Positions 17,620 to 27,201 of a stretch of DNA of 64,000 nucleotides are shown piece by piece. The stretch spans positions 23,621-87,620 of the forward strand of contig NZ_UYXQ01000015.1 in the NCBI RefSeq assembly GCF_900624995.1. The letters are read 5' to 3'. A program made the translations under genes and the position numbers. The notes under the pieces are model-generated. The model did no database searches. It was not told the DNA's origin and worked only from the letters and a program-made list of their open reading frames with translations. Source of the DNA: Pseudomonas antarctica. Lineage in GTDB: Bacteria; Pseudomonadota; Gammaproteobacteria; Pseudomonadales; Pseudomonadaceae. Each line of letters begins with the position of its first letter. Position 1 is the stretch's first letter.

Positions 17620-19061
17620 CAGTGAGCTCCCACAACGGCGATCTGGGTGGCGGCCTCGGCTTCTACCGGGTCGCAGGCACGCACCGTGCGCCAGACGTTG
17701 TAGGCCATGAGCAGCATGCCGCTGGCGAAGAACGCACCACCGATGGCGCGAACGATGTAGCCCGGGTGGCTGGCTTGCAGCGCTTCGACGAAGGAGTAGG
17801 TGAGGGTGCCGTCATCGTTGATCGCACGCCACATCAGGCCCTGGGTGATGCCGTTGACCCACATCGAGGCGATGTAGAGCACGGTGCCGATAGTGGCCAG
17901 CCAGAAGTGCGCATTGATCAGCCCGACGCTGTGCATCTGCGCACGACCGAACAGTTTGGGGATCATGTGGTACAGCGCGCCGATGGAGATCATCGCCACC
18001 CAACCCAGAGCGCCGGCGTGGACGTGGCCGATGGTCCAGTCGGTGTAGTGGGACAGCGAGTTGACGGTCTTGATCGCCATCATCGGCCCTTCAAAGGTCG
18101 ACATGCCGTAGAACGCCAGCGACACCACGAGGAAACGCAGGATCGGGTCGGTGCGCAACTTATGCCAGGCGCCCGACAGGGTCATCATGCCGTTGATCAT
18201 GCCGCCCCAGCTCGGGGCCAACAGGATGATCGACATCGCCATGCCCAGCGACTGCGCCCAATCGGGCAGCGCGGTGTAGTGCAAGTGGTGGGGACCTGCC
18301 CAGATGTACAGGGTGATCAGCGCCCAGAAGTGCACGATGGACAAGCGATACGAGTAGATCGGACGCTCGGCCTGTTTGGGCACGAAGTAATACATCATCC
18401 CCAGAAAGCCGGTGGTGAGGAAGAAACCCACGGCGTTGTGGCCGTACCACCACTGGATCATTGCGTCCGTTGCCCCGGCGTAGGCCGAGTAGGACTTGAA
18501 CAGGCTGACCGGCAGGGACGCATGGTTGACGATATGCAGCATCGCCGTCACCAGGATGAAGGCGCCGTAGAACCAGTTGCCCACATAGATGTGCTTGGTC
18601 TTGCGCTTGACGATGGTGCCGAAAAACACCACGGCGTAGGTCACCCAGACGATGGCCAGCAAAATGGCGATCGGCCATTCCAGCTCGGCGTATTCCTTGG
18701 TGGTGGTGTAGCCCAGCGGCAAGGTGACGATGGCACCGACGATGACTGCTTGCCAGCCCCAGAAGGTGAAGGCGGCGAGGCCATCGGAGATCAGTCGCGT
18801 CTGGCAGGTTCGCTGCACGACATAGTAGGAGGTGGCAAACAAGGCACAGCCACCGAAGGCGAAAATCACCAGGTTGGTGTGCAGCGGGCGCAGGCGGCCA
18901 AAGGTCGTCCATGGCAAACCGAAATTCAATTCCGGCCAAACCAATTGCGAGGCGATGAACACCCCGAGCCCCATGCCAAGGATCCCCCAGACCACCGTCA
19001 TGATGGCGAACTGGCGGACTACCTTATAGTTATAAGCAGTCGGACTGATTGCTGTGCTCAT
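17619..19061 (-). CDS. ccoN: cbb3-type cytochrome c oxidase subunit I, copy 1
   Basis: Catalytic oxidase subunit carrying haem b, haem b3 and CuB, about twelve membrane helices, 480 residues from ATG 19061 ([13 protein letters not shown]). Visible active-site segments are [11 protein letters not shown] with the CuB His, [15 protein letters not shown] with the paired His, and [12 protein letters not shown] with the haem ligands. The longer frame upstream of 19061 has no support. In P. aeruginosa the equivalent first copy is expressed at normal oxygen. Confidence 0.96.
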   Translation of the reverse strand: MSTAISPTAYNYKVVRQFAIMTVVWGILGMGLGVFIASQLVWPELNFGLPWTTFGRLRPLHTNLVIFAFGGCALFATSYYVVQRTCQTRLISDGLAAFTFWGWQAVIVGAIVTLPLGYTTTKEYAELEWPIAILLAIVWVTYAVVFFGTIVKRKTKHIYVGNWFYGAFILVTAMLHIVNHASLPVSLFKSYSAYAGATDAMIQWWYGHNAVGFFLTTGFLGMMYYFVPKQAERPIYSYRLSIVHFWALITLYIWAGPHHLHYTALPDWAQSLGMAMSIILLAPSWGGMINGMMTLSGAWHKLRTDPILRFLVVSLAFYGMSTFEGPMMAIKTVNSLSHYTDWTIGHVHAGALGWVAMISIGALYHMIPKLFGRAQMHSVGLINAHFWLATIGTVLYIASMWVNGITQGLMWRAINDDGTLTYSFVEALQASHPGYIVRAIGGAFFASGMLLMAYNVWRTVRACDPVEAEAATQIAVVGAH

Positions 19062-19411
19062 TCTAAGGTTCCACGGTTTAGGTTTTTTTATAGGTAAAAT
19101 CGGCCGCAAGTATGTAGAAAGCGAGGGGCCATTGCAACGCAATGGCTGACCTGTATCAATGCGTTCCACGCCAGATTCTGCGCCCTTTCCATGTTTGGCG
19201 TAAGGACAAAATTCAAAATAGAAAGCTGATCGAATGGACAAGAATTTTTTCGGGTCGCAACGGCAGTCGCTGCGTGCGCCAAAACCGGTCCGCTGTGCAG
19301 GCAAGCGTAGACCCGAATGGCGGGAGGCGAAAGTTGCTGTCGGGAAGGGTGCGACACTTGGTCGCTTAGAAAGGTAGCGCTGCCGCCCCGTATTGGGGCG
19401 GCAGTCACCGG
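19062..19411. other. Intergenic region between ccoP2 and ccoN1
   Basis: A 350-base gap holding the ccoN1 promoter and the weak Anr box. The ccoP2 end at 19412 is preceded by a short GCCGCCCCGTATTGGGGCGGC hairpin-forming sequence at about 19380-19401, a likely terminator for operon 2 although the T tract is poor. No gene was recognised. Confidence 0.5.
19146..19159 (-). promoter_or_regulatory. Near-consensus Anr box upstream of ccoN1
   Basis: On the minus strand TTGATACAGGTCAG matches the Anr pattern at nine of ten positions, centred about 91 bases before the ccoN1 start. It is weaker than the ccoN2 box, which fits a milder anaerobic response of the first operon. Confidence 0.5.
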
Positions 19412-20359
19412 TTACTGCGGTTGGCTTTCTGGCATTGCGCCATCAGCGTTGTGGGACAGGCTGTAAACATAGGCTGCGAGCAGGTGCACTTTGTCATTGC
19501 CTTGCAGCACGTCCTGCGCCGGCATCTGGCCTTGGCGGCCATGGCGGATGGTCTGCTGCAGTTGCGTCAAGCTGGTGCCGTAAATGAAACCGGCGGGCTC
19601 GGTCAGGTTTGGCGCGCCCATCGCTTGCATGCCGTGGCCTTGTGGGCCGTGGCAGGCTACACAGGTGGTGTTGAAAGCGGCTTGACCGGCCGCCAGATCG
19701 ACGTTGCTGTCGGCGGGTAATGGCAGTTTGGCCAGGTCGTGACGCACAAAGGCGGCGACGTTCTTCACACCGTCTTCGCCCAGTATTTCGCCCCAGGCCG
19801 GCATTGCCGCGTGGCGACCATTGAGGATGGTCGTCTTGATCGCCTCAGCCGAACCGCCCCAGCGCCAGATAGTGTCCGCCAGGTTTGGGAAGCCGTACGC
19901 GCCCTTGGCATCCGAGCCGTGGCACACCGCGCAGTTGGAGGCGAACAGGCGACCGCCCATCTTCAACGCTTGCGGGTCTTTGGCGACTTCTTCCACCGGC
20001 ATGGCCGCGAACTTGGCGAAGATCGGCCCGAACTTGGTATCGGCCTTGGCCATTTCCTTGTCCCATTCCTTGGCCGAGGTCCAGCCGTCTTCATAGCCCG
20101 GCAACACGCCTTTCCAGTTGCCCAGGCCCGGGTAGAGGATCAGGTAGCCCACCGCAAACACCAACGTGCCGGCGAACAGCATGAACCACCACTGAGGCAG
20201 CGGGTTGTCGTATTCCTCGATACCGTCGAACGCGTGGCCCATGGTCTGGTCGACGCTGCCCTTCGTCTCGCCCTTGCGGGTGCCGATCAACAGCCAGGTC
20301 AGGCCGATCAGGCTGCCGAGGGTCAGTACACAGATCCATGTACTCCAGAAGGTAGTCAT
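19412..20359 (-). CDS. ccoP: cbb3-type cytochrome c oxidase subunit III, copy 2
   Basis: Paralogue of the ccoP gene at 15846, 315 residues, with haem sites CAVCH and CVACH. It is ten residues shorter, mainly because the loop between LPGY and the EWDKEMAK helix is deleted. The ATG overlaps the ccoQ2 stop by four bases. Differences from copy 1 lie in the periplasmic part, where the electron donor docks. Confidence 0.96.
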   Translation of the reverse strand: MTTFWSTWICVLTLGSLIGLTWLLIGTRKGETKGSVDQTMGHAFDGIEEYDNPLPQWWFMLFAGTLVFAVGYLILYPGLGNWKGVLPGYEDGWTSAKEWDKEMAKADTKFGPIFAKFAAMPVEEVAKDPQALKMGGRLFASNCAVCHGSDAKGAYGFPNLADTIWRWGGSAEAIKTTILNGRHAAMPAWGEILGEDGVKNVAAFVRHDLAKLPLPADSNVDLAAGQAAFNTTCVACHGPQGHGMQAMGAPNLTEPAGFIYGTSLTQLQQTIRHGRQGQMPAQDVLQGNDKVHLLAAYVYSLSHNADGAMPESQPQ

Positions 20360-20556
20360 GGCCGGTTGCTCCTTGTTGCAGGCTCTTCTTGAGCGTCAGA
20401 GGGAGAAGGTTCATCGGCGAAGGGCAGCAGGCGTGCCTGCTCGAACTCCGCGTTGCGCTTGTTGTTGAACACCCACAGCGACAGGCCGATAAAGGCGATG
20501 GCGACGACCAGCGTGCCAAGGCCGCGGATGGTGCCTGCATCGAATTCAAATCCCAT
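20356..20556 (-). CDS. ccoQ: cbb3-type oxidase subunit CcoQ, copy 2
   Basis: Single-span subunit of 66 residues ([20 protein letters not shown] helix, then [11 protein letters not shown]). It keeps the operon position between ccoO2 and ccoP2, with a four-base ATGA overlap into ccoP2 and a three-base gap after ccoO2. Confidence 0.92.
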   Translation of the reverse strand: MGFEFDAGTIRGLGTLVVAIAFIGLSLWVFNNKRNAEFEQARLLPFADEPSPSDAQEEPATRSNRP

Positions 20557-20559
20557 GGC

Positions 20560-21168
20560 TCACCTCTTGCTCTTGATGGCAGTGCCGAGCACTTGCAGGT
20601 ACGAAACCAGCGCGTCCATCTCGGTCTTGCCTTTGAGGCTGGCAACGGCGCCACTGATGTCGTCGTCGGTGTAGGGCACGCCGAGGGTGCGCATTACTTT
20701 CAACTTGGTCTCGGTGTGGCTGCTGTCGACCGGTGCGGTGACCAGCCATGGGTAGGCCGGCATTTTCGACTCCGGCACCACGTTGCGCGGGTTGTACAAG
20801 TGTGCGCGGTGCCAGTCGTCCGAGTAGCGCGCGCCGACGCGGGCCAGGTCCGGCCCGGTGCGCTTGGAGCCCCACAGGAACGGGTGGTCCCACACGCTTT
20901 CGCCCGCTACCGAGTAATGGCCGTAGCGTTCGGTCTCGGCGCGGAACGGGCGGATCATCTGCGAGTGGCACTGTACGCAGCCTTCGCGGATATAGATGTC
21001 GCGACCTTCCAGTTGCAGCGCGGTGTAGGGCTTCATGCCTTCCACCGGTTTGTTGGTGACGTCCTGGAAGAACAGCGGGACGATCTGCGTCAGGCCGCCG
21101 ATGCTCACGGCGAGTACCATCAACAGCATCAGCAGGCCGACGTTCTTTTCAATCGTTTCGTGTTTCAT
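20560..21168 (-). CDS. ccoO: cbb3-type cytochrome c oxidase subunit II, copy 2
   Basis: Monohaem membrane cytochrome, 202 residues, nearly collinear with copy 1. The haem motif is CVQCH (64-68) instead of CVGCH. ATG 21168 has a GAGGAG site eight bases upstream. The GTG immediately before it is not needed. It lies ten bases after ccoN2. Confidence 0.96.
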   Translation of the reverse strand: MKHETIEKNVGLLMLLMVLAVSIGGLTQIVPLFFQDVTNKPVEGMKPYTALQLEGRDIYIREGCVQCHSQMIRPFRAETERYGHYSVAGESVWDHPFLWGSKRTGPDLARVGARYSDDWHRAHLYNPRNVVPESKMPAYPWLVTAPVDSSHTETKLKVMRTLGVPYTDDDISGAVASLKGKTEMDALVSYLQVLGTAIKSKR

Positions 21169-21178
21169 CACTGACTCC

Positions 21179-22603
21179 TCAGGCCATCTGCGCGACAGGG
21201 GCGGCTTCGGCAGGTTGCACCGAGCGCACGGTGCGCCACGTGTTGTACGCCATCAGCAACATGCCGCTGAGGAAGATCGCCCCGCCCACCAGCCGCACGA
21301 TGAAGCCTGGGTGGCTGGCCACCAGGGTTTCGACGAAGGAGTAGGTCAAGGTGCCGTCTTCGTTGATCGCACGCCACATCAGGCCCTGGGCGATGCCGTT
21401 GACCCACATCGAGGCGATGTAGAGCACGGTGCCGATGGTGGCCAGCCAGAAGTGCGCGTTGATCAGGCCGAGGCTGTACATCTGCTCGCGGCCGAAGACT
21501 TTCGGGATCATGTGGTACAGCGCGCCGATGGAAATCATCGCCACCCAACCGAGGGCACCGGCGTGTACGTGGCCGATGGTCCAGTCGGTGTAGTGGGAGA
21601 GGGCGTTGACGGTCTTGATCGCCATCATCGGCCCTTCGAAGGTCGACATGCCGTAGAAGGCCAGTGAGACGACCAGGAAGCGCAGGATCGGGTCGCTGCG
21701 CAACTTATGCCAGGCGCCTGAGAGCGTCATCATGCCGTTGATCATGCCGCCCCAGCTTGGCGCCAGCAGTACCAGCGACATCACCATGCCCAGCGACTGC
21801 GCCCAGTCCGGCAGTGCGGTGTAGTGCAGGTGGTGCGGGCCAGCCCAGATGTACAGGGTGATCAGCGCCCAGAAGTGCACGATGGACAAGCGATAGGAGT
21901 ACACCGGACGCTCGGCTTGCTTGGGCACGAAGTAATACATCATGCCGAGGAAGCCAGCGGTGAGGAAAAAGCCTACCGCGTTATGCCCATACCACCACTG
22001 CACCATGGCGTCCGTTGCGCCGCCGTAGGCCGAGTAGGACTTGGTCCAGCTCACCGGCAGGGAGGCGTGGTTGACGATATGCAGAATGGCCACGGTGATG
22101 ATAAAGGCGCCGAAGAACCAGTTACCGACGTAGATGTGCTTGGTTTTGCGCTTCATCACCGTGCCGAAGAACACCACGCCGTAGGCGACCCAGACAATGG
22201 CGATAAGAATGGCGATCGGCCATTCCAGCTCGGCGTATTCCTTGGAAGTGGTGTAGCCCAGCGGCAAGCTGATGGCGGCCAGTACAATGACCAACTGCCA
22301 GCCCCAGAAGCAGAACGCGGCGATTTTCGGCGCGAACAGCTGGGTTTGGCAGGTACGCTGCACCGAGTAGAACGAGCTGGCAAACAGTGCGCAGCCGCCG
22401 AAGGCGAAGATCACCGCGTTGGTGTGCAGTGGGCGCAAACGGCCGAAGCTGGTCCAAGGCAAATCGAAGTTGAGTGCAGGCCAAACCAATTGGGCGGCGA
22501 GAAAAACCCCGAGCCCCATGCCGACGATGCCCCACACCACCGTCATAATGGCGAATTGGCGGACCACCTTGTAGTTATAGGCGGTACTTAAAGTAGTGTT
22601 CAT
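21179..22603 (-). CDS. ccoN: cbb3-type cytochrome c oxidase subunit I, copy 2
   Basis: Catalytic subunit of the second oxidase, 474 residues from [12 protein letters not shown]. The active-site segments [26 protein letters not shown] and [12 protein letters not shown] are all present. It shares very high similarity with copy 1, so the operons are a duplication. A perfect Anr box about 112 bases upstream of the start predicts strong low-oxygen induction, as known for the second operon of P. aeruginosa. Confidence 0.96.
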   Translation of the reverse strand: MNTTLSTAYNYKVVRQFAIMTVVWGIVGMGLGVFLAAQLVWPALNFDLPWTSFGRLRPLHTNAVIFAFGGCALFASSFYSVQRTCQTQLFAPKIAAFCFWGWQLVIVLAAISLPLGYTTSKEYAELEWPIAILIAIVWVAYGVVFFGTVMKRKTKHIYVGNWFFGAFIITVAILHIVNHASLPVSWTKSYSAYGGATDAMVQWWYGHNAVGFFLTAGFLGMMYYFVPKQAERPVYSYRLSIVHFWALITLYIWAGPHHLHYTALPDWAQSLGMVMSLVLLAPSWGGMINGMMTLSGAWHKLRSDPILRFLVVSLAFYGMSTFEGPMMAIKTVNALSHYTDWTIGHVHAGALGWVAMISIGALYHMIPKVFGREQMYSLGLINAHFWLATIGTVLYIASMWVNGIAQGLMWRAINEDGTLTYSFVETLVASHPGFIVRLVGGAIFLSGMLLMAYNTWRTVRSVQPAEAAPVAQMA

Positions 22604-22682
22604 GGTTCCCCATCCACGGTTCAACCCAAGCAAATGCGGCACTTGGGCTGGAGTTATAGGCAGACTAAAAAGCGAGGCAAGC

Positions 22683-23372
22683 ATGGGCAAAGAGCACAAG
22701 GCCAGTATTGACGGGGATCAATGGGCGCAGTGTGTACGGGAACGCGGGTGGTTGTGGGATGCGGCGACGGGGCCTATCGCGCGCGCGCCGGTAACGCTGA
22801 TCCTGGCCCACGGTGCCGGCGCACCGATGGACTCAGCCTTTATGAACGACATGGCTGCACGCCTTGCCGGGCATGGCGTGAACGTGTTGCGCTTCGAGTT
22901 TCCCTACATGGCCCAACGCCGCGTGGACGGGGGTAAACGACCGCCGAACCCGGCGCCGAAACTGCTGGAATGCTGGCGTGAGGTGTACGCCGAGGTGCGA
23001 CGTCATGTCGCTGGGAAACTGGCCGTTGGCGGCAAGTCCATGGGCGGGCGCATGGCGAGCATTTTGGCTGATGAGTTAGGCGCTGATGGGCTGGTGTGCC
23101 TGGGTTATCCGTTTTACGCGGTGGGCAAACCGGAAAAACCACGGGTCGAGCATTTGGCCGGGCTGAAGACGCCGACGTTGATTGTGCAGGGCGAGCGCGA
23201 TGCGCTGGGGAATCGAGCGGCGGTGCAGGGGTATGACGTGTCGCCGAGCATCGAGGTGATGTGGCTGGTGGCGGGGGATCATGACTTGAAACCGTTGAAG
23301 GCTTCGGGGTTTAGTCATGAGCAGCATTTGGAGGCTGCTGCGGTGAAGGTGGCTGAGTTTTTGGGCGTCTGA
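22683..23372 (+). CDS. Alpha/beta hydrolase, KANL3/Tex30 type
   Basis: A 229-residue cytoplasmic alpha/beta hydrolase family protein. The oxyanion region [16 protein letters not shown], the nucleophile elbow [11 protein letters not shown] (Ser near residue 119), and a C-terminal GDHDLKP segment with the presumed catalytic His are visible. Members are often annotated as dienelactone-hydrolase-like. No substrate can be named. ATG 22683 is chosen because the open frame upstream runs back into ccoN2. The Anr box of ccoN2 is inside codons 9-13, so the first part of this gene is under double constraint. Confidence 0.88.
   Translation: MGKEHKASIDGDQWAQCVRERGWLWDAATGPIARAPVTLILAHGAGAPMDSAFMNDMAARLAGHGVNVLRFEFPYMAQRRVDGGKRPPNPAPKLLECWREVYAEVRRHVAGKLAVGGKSMGGRMASILADELGADGLVCLGYPFYAVGKPEKPRVEHLAGLKTPTLIVQGERDALGNRAAVQGYDVSPSIEVMWLVAGDHDLKPLKASGFSHEQHLEAAAVKVAEFLGV
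22708..22721 (-). promoter_or_regulatory. Perfect Anr box for the ccoNOQP-2 operon
   Basis: TTGACGGGGATCAA matches TTGAY-N4-ATCAA completely. It is centred about 111 bases from the ccoN2 ATG and lies inside the coding region of the divergent hydrolase. In P. aeruginosa the second cco operon is a known Anr target. Control of the hydrolase by the same site is unlikely because it is downstream of that gene's start. Confidence 0.8.
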
Positions 23373-23483
23373 CCGTTCCCATGCTCCGCGTGGGAATGCA
23401 GCCCTGGACGCTCTGCGTCCGCTCCTAAAGCCGTGACGCAGAGCGTCACAGGAGGCGTTCCCACGCAGAACGTGGGAACGATC
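23371..23483. repeat. Nested palindromic intergenic repeat, copy 2
   Basis: Same design as the element at 12722: outer arms beginning ACCGTTCCCATGCTCCGCG and ending CGCAGAACGTGGGAACGAT, with an inner GGACGCTCTGCGTCC / GTGACGCAGAGCGTCAC pair. It starts at the stop codon of the hydrolase gene and ends five bases from the aer stop, so it fills the gap between convergent genes and may serve as a two-way terminator. Confidence 0.85.
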
Positions 23484-23487
23484 TGTA

Positions 23488-25053
23488 TCAGCGGTTGAAG
23501 CGCTCCACCAGCGAATACTGGGTATTCGCCGTATGCGTCAGCTCTTCACTCAACTGCGCCGAGTTCATCGCCTGTTCCGAGGTCTGGTCCGCCAACAGCG
23601 CAATCGTGCTGATATTGCGGCTGATCTCTTCGGCCACCGCGCTTTGCTCTTCGGTAGCCGCCGCGATCTGCGTGGTCATGTCGGTGATGTTGGCCACCGC
23701 TTCACTGATGCCCACCAACGCCTGGTCCGCCTCCATCACGCGCGCCACGCCTTCTTCAGCCTGGCGATGCCCGGCGTCCATGGTTTGCACGGCGGCGGCG
23801 GCAGTCTGCTGCAGCTTGGCGATCAAGGCATGAATCTGCCCGGTCGATTCAGCCGTGCGCTGCGCCAGCTGACGAACCTCGTCAGCCACCACCGCAAACC
23901 CACGGCCCATCTCACCGGCGCGGGCCGCTTCGATGGCCGCGTTCAATGCCAGCAGGTTGGTCTGATCGGCAATGCCTTTGATCACGTCAACCACGCCGCC
24001 GATTTCATCGCTGTCCTTGGCCAGCTGAGTGACGGTCACGCCCGTCTCACCCACGGCGACCGACAGCCGCTGGATCGCCTCACGGGTTTCCCCGGCGATG
24101 TCGCGGCCACGACCGGTCAGGCGATTAGCCTCCTGCGTGGCGTCAGCTGTGCGCTGCACGTGGCTGGCCACTTCCTGGGTCGTTGCTGCCATCTGGTTGA
24201 CGGCGGTGGCCACCTGTTCGGTTTCCACACGCTGGCGCTCCAAGCCGCTGGAGCTGTTATGCGCCAAGGTATTGGACTGCGCCGCCTGGTCGTTGAGGTG
24301 CTCGGCCGTATCCTGCAAGCGTGTAAGACACGTCTTCAGACGCGCTTCCTGGCTGAGGATCGACATCTCCAGCCGCGCTTGTGCGCCACGGCTGTCGGTG
24401 TACATCTGCGCGATCAACGGGTCGGACGTGGTTTGTTCCGCCAGGCGCAACAAACGCTTGAGGCCACGCTGTTGCCAGCTCAAACCCAGCAGGCCCAGCG
24501 GCACCGACAACCCCGCCGCCAAGGCAAAGCCCCAGTGAGAGTTGAGTGATGCACCGATCATGAAGCTGAGCTGGCTGACCAAGATAAACGGCAGCCAGTC
24601 CTGCAATACCGGCAGCCACTTGTCGCGCCGAGGCACGGCAGACTTGCCCTGGTTGATACGTTGATAGAGCGCTTCGGCCCGGCGAATCTGCTCGGCGGTG
24701 GGCTTGATGCGCACCGATTCATAGCCGACCACCTGGTTGCCATCGAAGACCGGTGTCACATAGGCGTTAACCCAATAATGATCGCCGGTCTTGCAGCGGT
24801 TCTTAACGATGCCCATCCATGGCAAGCCTTGTTTGAGCGTGGACCACATATGCGCGAACACCGCCGGCGGCACATCCGGGTGACGTACCAGGTTGTGCGG
24901 GGCCCGGATCAGTTCTTCACGGGTGAACCCACTGATCTCGACGAAAGCGTCGTTGCAGTAGGTGATCACGCCTTTGGCGTCTGTGGTGGAGATCAACCGT
25001 TGCTGAGCGGGGAAGGTGCGTTCGCGCTGGGTAACGGGTTGGTTATTACGCAT
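23488..25053 (-). CDS. aer: Aerotaxis receptor Aer (PAS-containing chemoreceptor)
   Basis: Membrane-bound energy/redox taxis receptor, 521 residues. The N-terminal PAS domain (about 18-120, with [20 protein letters not shown] and the [16 protein letters not shown] block) would bind FAD. It lacks a periplasmic sensor domain. Two hydrophobic segments lie near 150-200, and the C-terminal signalling hairpin contains [24 protein letters not shown] sequence (here [19 protein letters not shown]). Signals go to CheA/CheW. The position beside the cco operons matches P. aeruginosa, where aer is reported to be Anr-dependent. I did not find an Anr box directly upstream. Confidence 0.94.
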   Translation of the reverse strand: MRNNQPVTQRERTFPAQQRLISTTDAKGVITYCNDAFVEISGFTREELIRAPHNLVRHPDVPPAVFAHMWSTLKQGLPWMGIVKNRCKTGDHYWVNAYVTPVFDGNQVVGYESVRIKPTAEQIRRAEALYQRINQGKSAVPRRDKWLPVLQDWLPFILVSQLSFMIGASLNSHWGFALAAGLSVPLGLLGLSWQQRGLKRLLRLAEQTTSDPLIAQMYTDSRGAQARLEMSILSQEARLKTCLTRLQDTAEHLNDQAAQSNTLAHNSSSGLERQRVETEQVATAVNQMAATTQEVASHVQRTADATQEANRLTGRGRDIAGETREAIQRLSVAVGETGVTVTQLAKDSDEIGGVVDVIKGIADQTNLLALNAAIEAARAGEMGRGFAVVADEVRQLAQRTAESTGQIHALIAKLQQTAAAAVQTMDAGHRQAEEGVARVMEADQALVGISEAVANITDMTTQIAAATEEQSAVAEEISRNISTIALLADQTSEQAMNSAQLSEELTHTANTQYSLVERFNR

Positions 25054-25127
25054 GAGTTTTCAATCCGCAAGGCTTTCAGGGGTTGTCGGCCGTAACGGGC
25101 TTTTATTTAGCTTAATTATTGTAATAA

Positions 25128-25919
25128 TCAGCTGGCCAGCATCGGGTAGGTAAACAATCCGAAGTGAAGCAGATTCAGGCCAAAGTGCGTGGCAATGGCT
25201 GCACCCAGTCCGCCAAAGCGATAAGCCAGGCCATAACCGACGCCTGCAATGCTCGCCAGCAATACCCAATGCCAGCCAGCCCCAAGGTGCGCCAGGCCAA
25301 ATAGCAGGGAGGCCAATAGCAGTGCGAGGTTCTCGCCATAAGGCAGGTGTTTTAGGCGCTGGCTCAGCCCGCCTTGTATATAGCCCCGGAACAGTGCTTC
25401 TTCTACCAACGTCACCAGCAGCAGGTTATTGAGTACCCACAGCCACGCTTGTTCCGGCCATTTGGGTGCCCAACTGATAATCCCCATCAAGGCTGCGCCG
25501 CCTAGCGCAGCGATCGCCGTCAGAGTTAACGCCAGCGCCGTGACGCAGATTGCCAGGCGCCACGAACGTCGTGCCACGATCCATGGGCAAGCCAGCAGTA
25601 GCCAGAAGCCAATCAGTGGCTTGTCCTGGTTCAGGTACATTGAAAATGGCACTGAATCAGGCGTGAAGCGCTGGGGTGCAATGCCACGCCCGTTGTAGAA
25701 GCCCGGCAGCCAGTGCATGGCCAACCCCAAGGCCAAAACGATGAACAACCCGTGGCCGAGAGAGCGTGCCCACGGGTTGCGTTGCTGGCGTACGGCATAC
25801 CCGGCGATCAGCAGCATGGCTACGGATACTGCACCCAGTAAGCCCAGTTGACCGTAAGCCAAGGCCACCACATAGCCAATGGAAAGAAGGATCAGGTACA
25901 GCCAGGGCAGAGCGATCAT
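25128..25919 (-). CDS. CPBP family intramembrane metalloprotease
   Basis: Integral membrane protein of 263 residues with eight or so hydrophobic segments. The three Abi/CPBP motifs are present: EEALFRGYIQGG (EExxxR), FGLAHLG (FxxxH) and HFGLNLLHF. Family members resemble Rce1/CAAX proteases and are sometimes linked to bacteriocin self-protection. No bacteriocin gene is seen here. ATG 25919 has AAGGAT seven bases upstream, so the frame extending to 26000 is not used. Confidence 0.9.
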   Translation of the reverse strand: MIALPWLYLILLSIGYVVALAYGQLGLLGAVSVAMLLIAGYAVRQQRNPWARSLGHGLFIVLALGLAMHWLPGFYNGRGIAPQRFTPDSVPFSMYLNQDKPLIGFWLLLACPWIVARRSWRLAICVTALALTLTAIAALGGAALMGIISWAPKWPEQAWLWVLNNLLLVTLVEEALFRGYIQGGLSQRLKHLPYGENLALLLASLLFGLAHLGAGWHWVLLASIAGVGYGLAYRFGGLGAAIATHFGLNLLHFGLFTYPMLAS

Positions 25920-26078
25920 GTGAAATCCTTGGAAAAAACTGGTCGGCATTATAGCGACCGGTGTGATTTGCAGGCATGAAAACTCCGCCACGCGAAACAC
26001 CTGAGTGAAGCGATTGCAAAACTTGATCTCGGCTGGTTATAGTCGTCGCTTGTTCATCCCTTCACACAAGATCAGCCC

Positions 26079-26243
26079 ATGCAAGCTTCCCCTCGCATAG
26101 CGGTAGTCGATTCAGCGCTCAACGCTGTGGTCGTGCCGTGCGGGAATAAGCAGCCTGCGCAGATCAGTCATTACCCCCCACCTGTCAGTAGCACGCCGGT
26201 GTACGCAGTCGTATCACCGCCGGGTGTTGGCATTTCGGGCTGA
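26079..26243 (+). CDS. Small ORF (54 aa), possible leader peptide
   Basis: Encodes 54 residues beginning MQASPRIAVVDSALNAVVVP and containing a PPP run (SHYPPPVSS) and a second PP before the end. The reading frame uses GC-rich third positions in its first half, which suggests real translation, but the ribosome site is weak. It stops 33 bases before a terminator-like hairpin that precedes the 26341 transporter gene. That layout is typical of attenuation leaders, and poly-proline stretches stall ribosomes. No homologue is recognised and the function is unknown. Confidence 0.4.
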   Translation: MQASPRIAVVDSALNAVVVPCGNKQPAQISHYPPPVSSTPVYAVVSPPGVGISG

Positions 26244-26275
26244 TCAGCGAAACGCTGTTCCCTGCTGCCCGCCTG

Positions 26276-26319
26276 AAAAAAACCTACTGAGTTTCAGCCT
26301 TGGCTGAATTGGCTTTTTT
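26276..26319 (+). terminator. Terminator-like hairpin in the transporter leader
   Basis: An A tract and CC at 26276-26284 can pair with GGCTTTTTT at 26311-26319, enclosing an inner perfect stem TTCAGCC / GGCTGAA (26293-26308). It lies between the small ORF and the transporter start, so readthrough would control the transporter. Confidence 0.55.
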
Positions 26320-26340
26320 GCCTGATTACAGGTGGTATCC

Positions 26341-27201
26341 ATGTCTGTTCTTTCGAAACACTCCGTGGCCGCGGCGGCCTCGACGAGCCTGTTTGTCCTG
26401 CTGTGGAGCAGTGGCGCGATTTTCTCCAAGTTGGGCCTGGCCCATGCTTCGCCCTTTGCTTTTCTGTTGATCCGTTTTGCCATTGCCCTGGCGGGCTTGG
26501 TGATCCTGGTACCGATCCTGAAATTGAAGCTGCCCCTTCCCGGCAAACCGATGTTCTATGCGGCGGCGACCGGGTTGGTGTTGTTGGGGGCTTATCAGAT
26601 TTTCTATCTGCTGGCCCTGGACCTCAAGGTGACGCCGGGCGTGATGGCAACCATCATGGGTGTACAGCCGATCCTCACCGTGGTGCTGATGGAGCGCCAG
26701 CGTTCCTGGAGCCGGATGTTCGGCCTTGGGTTGGGGTTGGCAGGCTTGATAATGGTGGTTTACCAGGGGATCGGTCTGTCTGGAATGTCACTGTCGGGCA
26801 TGTTGTTCGGGCTTTTAGCGCTGGCGAGTATGACGTTTGGTTCCATCATGCAAAAGCGCATCACCGATAACCCACTGGGCACGCTGCCCGTACAGTACTT
26901 GGCCGGGTTGTTGCTGTGTTTGGTGTTTGTACCGTTCCAGCCATTTCACGTTGAGCAAAGCGCCAGCTTTTACGTGCCGGTGCTGTGGATGGGGCTGGTG
27001 GTGTCATTGCTGGCCACACTGTTGCTTTATCGCCTGATCGCCCGGGGCAATCTGGTGAATGTCACCAGCTTGTTTTACCTGGTGCCCGCGGTGACTGCGG
27101 TGATGGATTACCTGATCTTTGGCAATCGCCTCGCGTTATTGAGTGTGTTGGGGATGGGGTTGATTGTTGTTGGGCTGGGGTTTGTGTTTCGTAAGCGTTG
27201 A
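26341..27201 (+). CDS. EamA/DMT family transporter
   Basis: Ten-helix drug/metabolite-type transporter, 286 residues, made of two EamA repeats (first near 10-140, second near 150-285). LLWSSGAIFSKLGLAHASP starts the first repeat. Substrate unknown, probably efflux of a metabolite. ATG 26341 has AGGTGG ten bases upstream. The GTG inside that site (26332) is rejected. The leader holds a short ORF and hairpin that may regulate it. Confidence 0.9.
   Translation: MSVLSKHSVAAAASTSLFVLLWSSGAIFSKLGLAHASPFAFLLIRFAIALAGLVILVPILKLKLPLPGKPMFYAAATGLVLLGAYQIFYLLALDLKVTPGVMATIMGVQPILTVVLMERQRSWSRMFGLGLGLAGLIMVVYQGIGLSGMSLSGMLFGLLALASMTFGSIMQKRITDNPLGTLPVQYLAGLLLCLVFVPFQPFHVEQSASFYVPVLWMGLVVSLLATLLLYRLIARGNLVNVTSLFYLVPAVTAVMDYLIFGNRLALLSVLGMGLIVVGLGFVFRKR

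Noticed and set aside
17622..19097. A 491-codon plus-strand frame opposite ccoN1
   Set aside because: A nearly identical shadow appears opposite ccoN2, showing it only mirrors the conserved oxidase codons.
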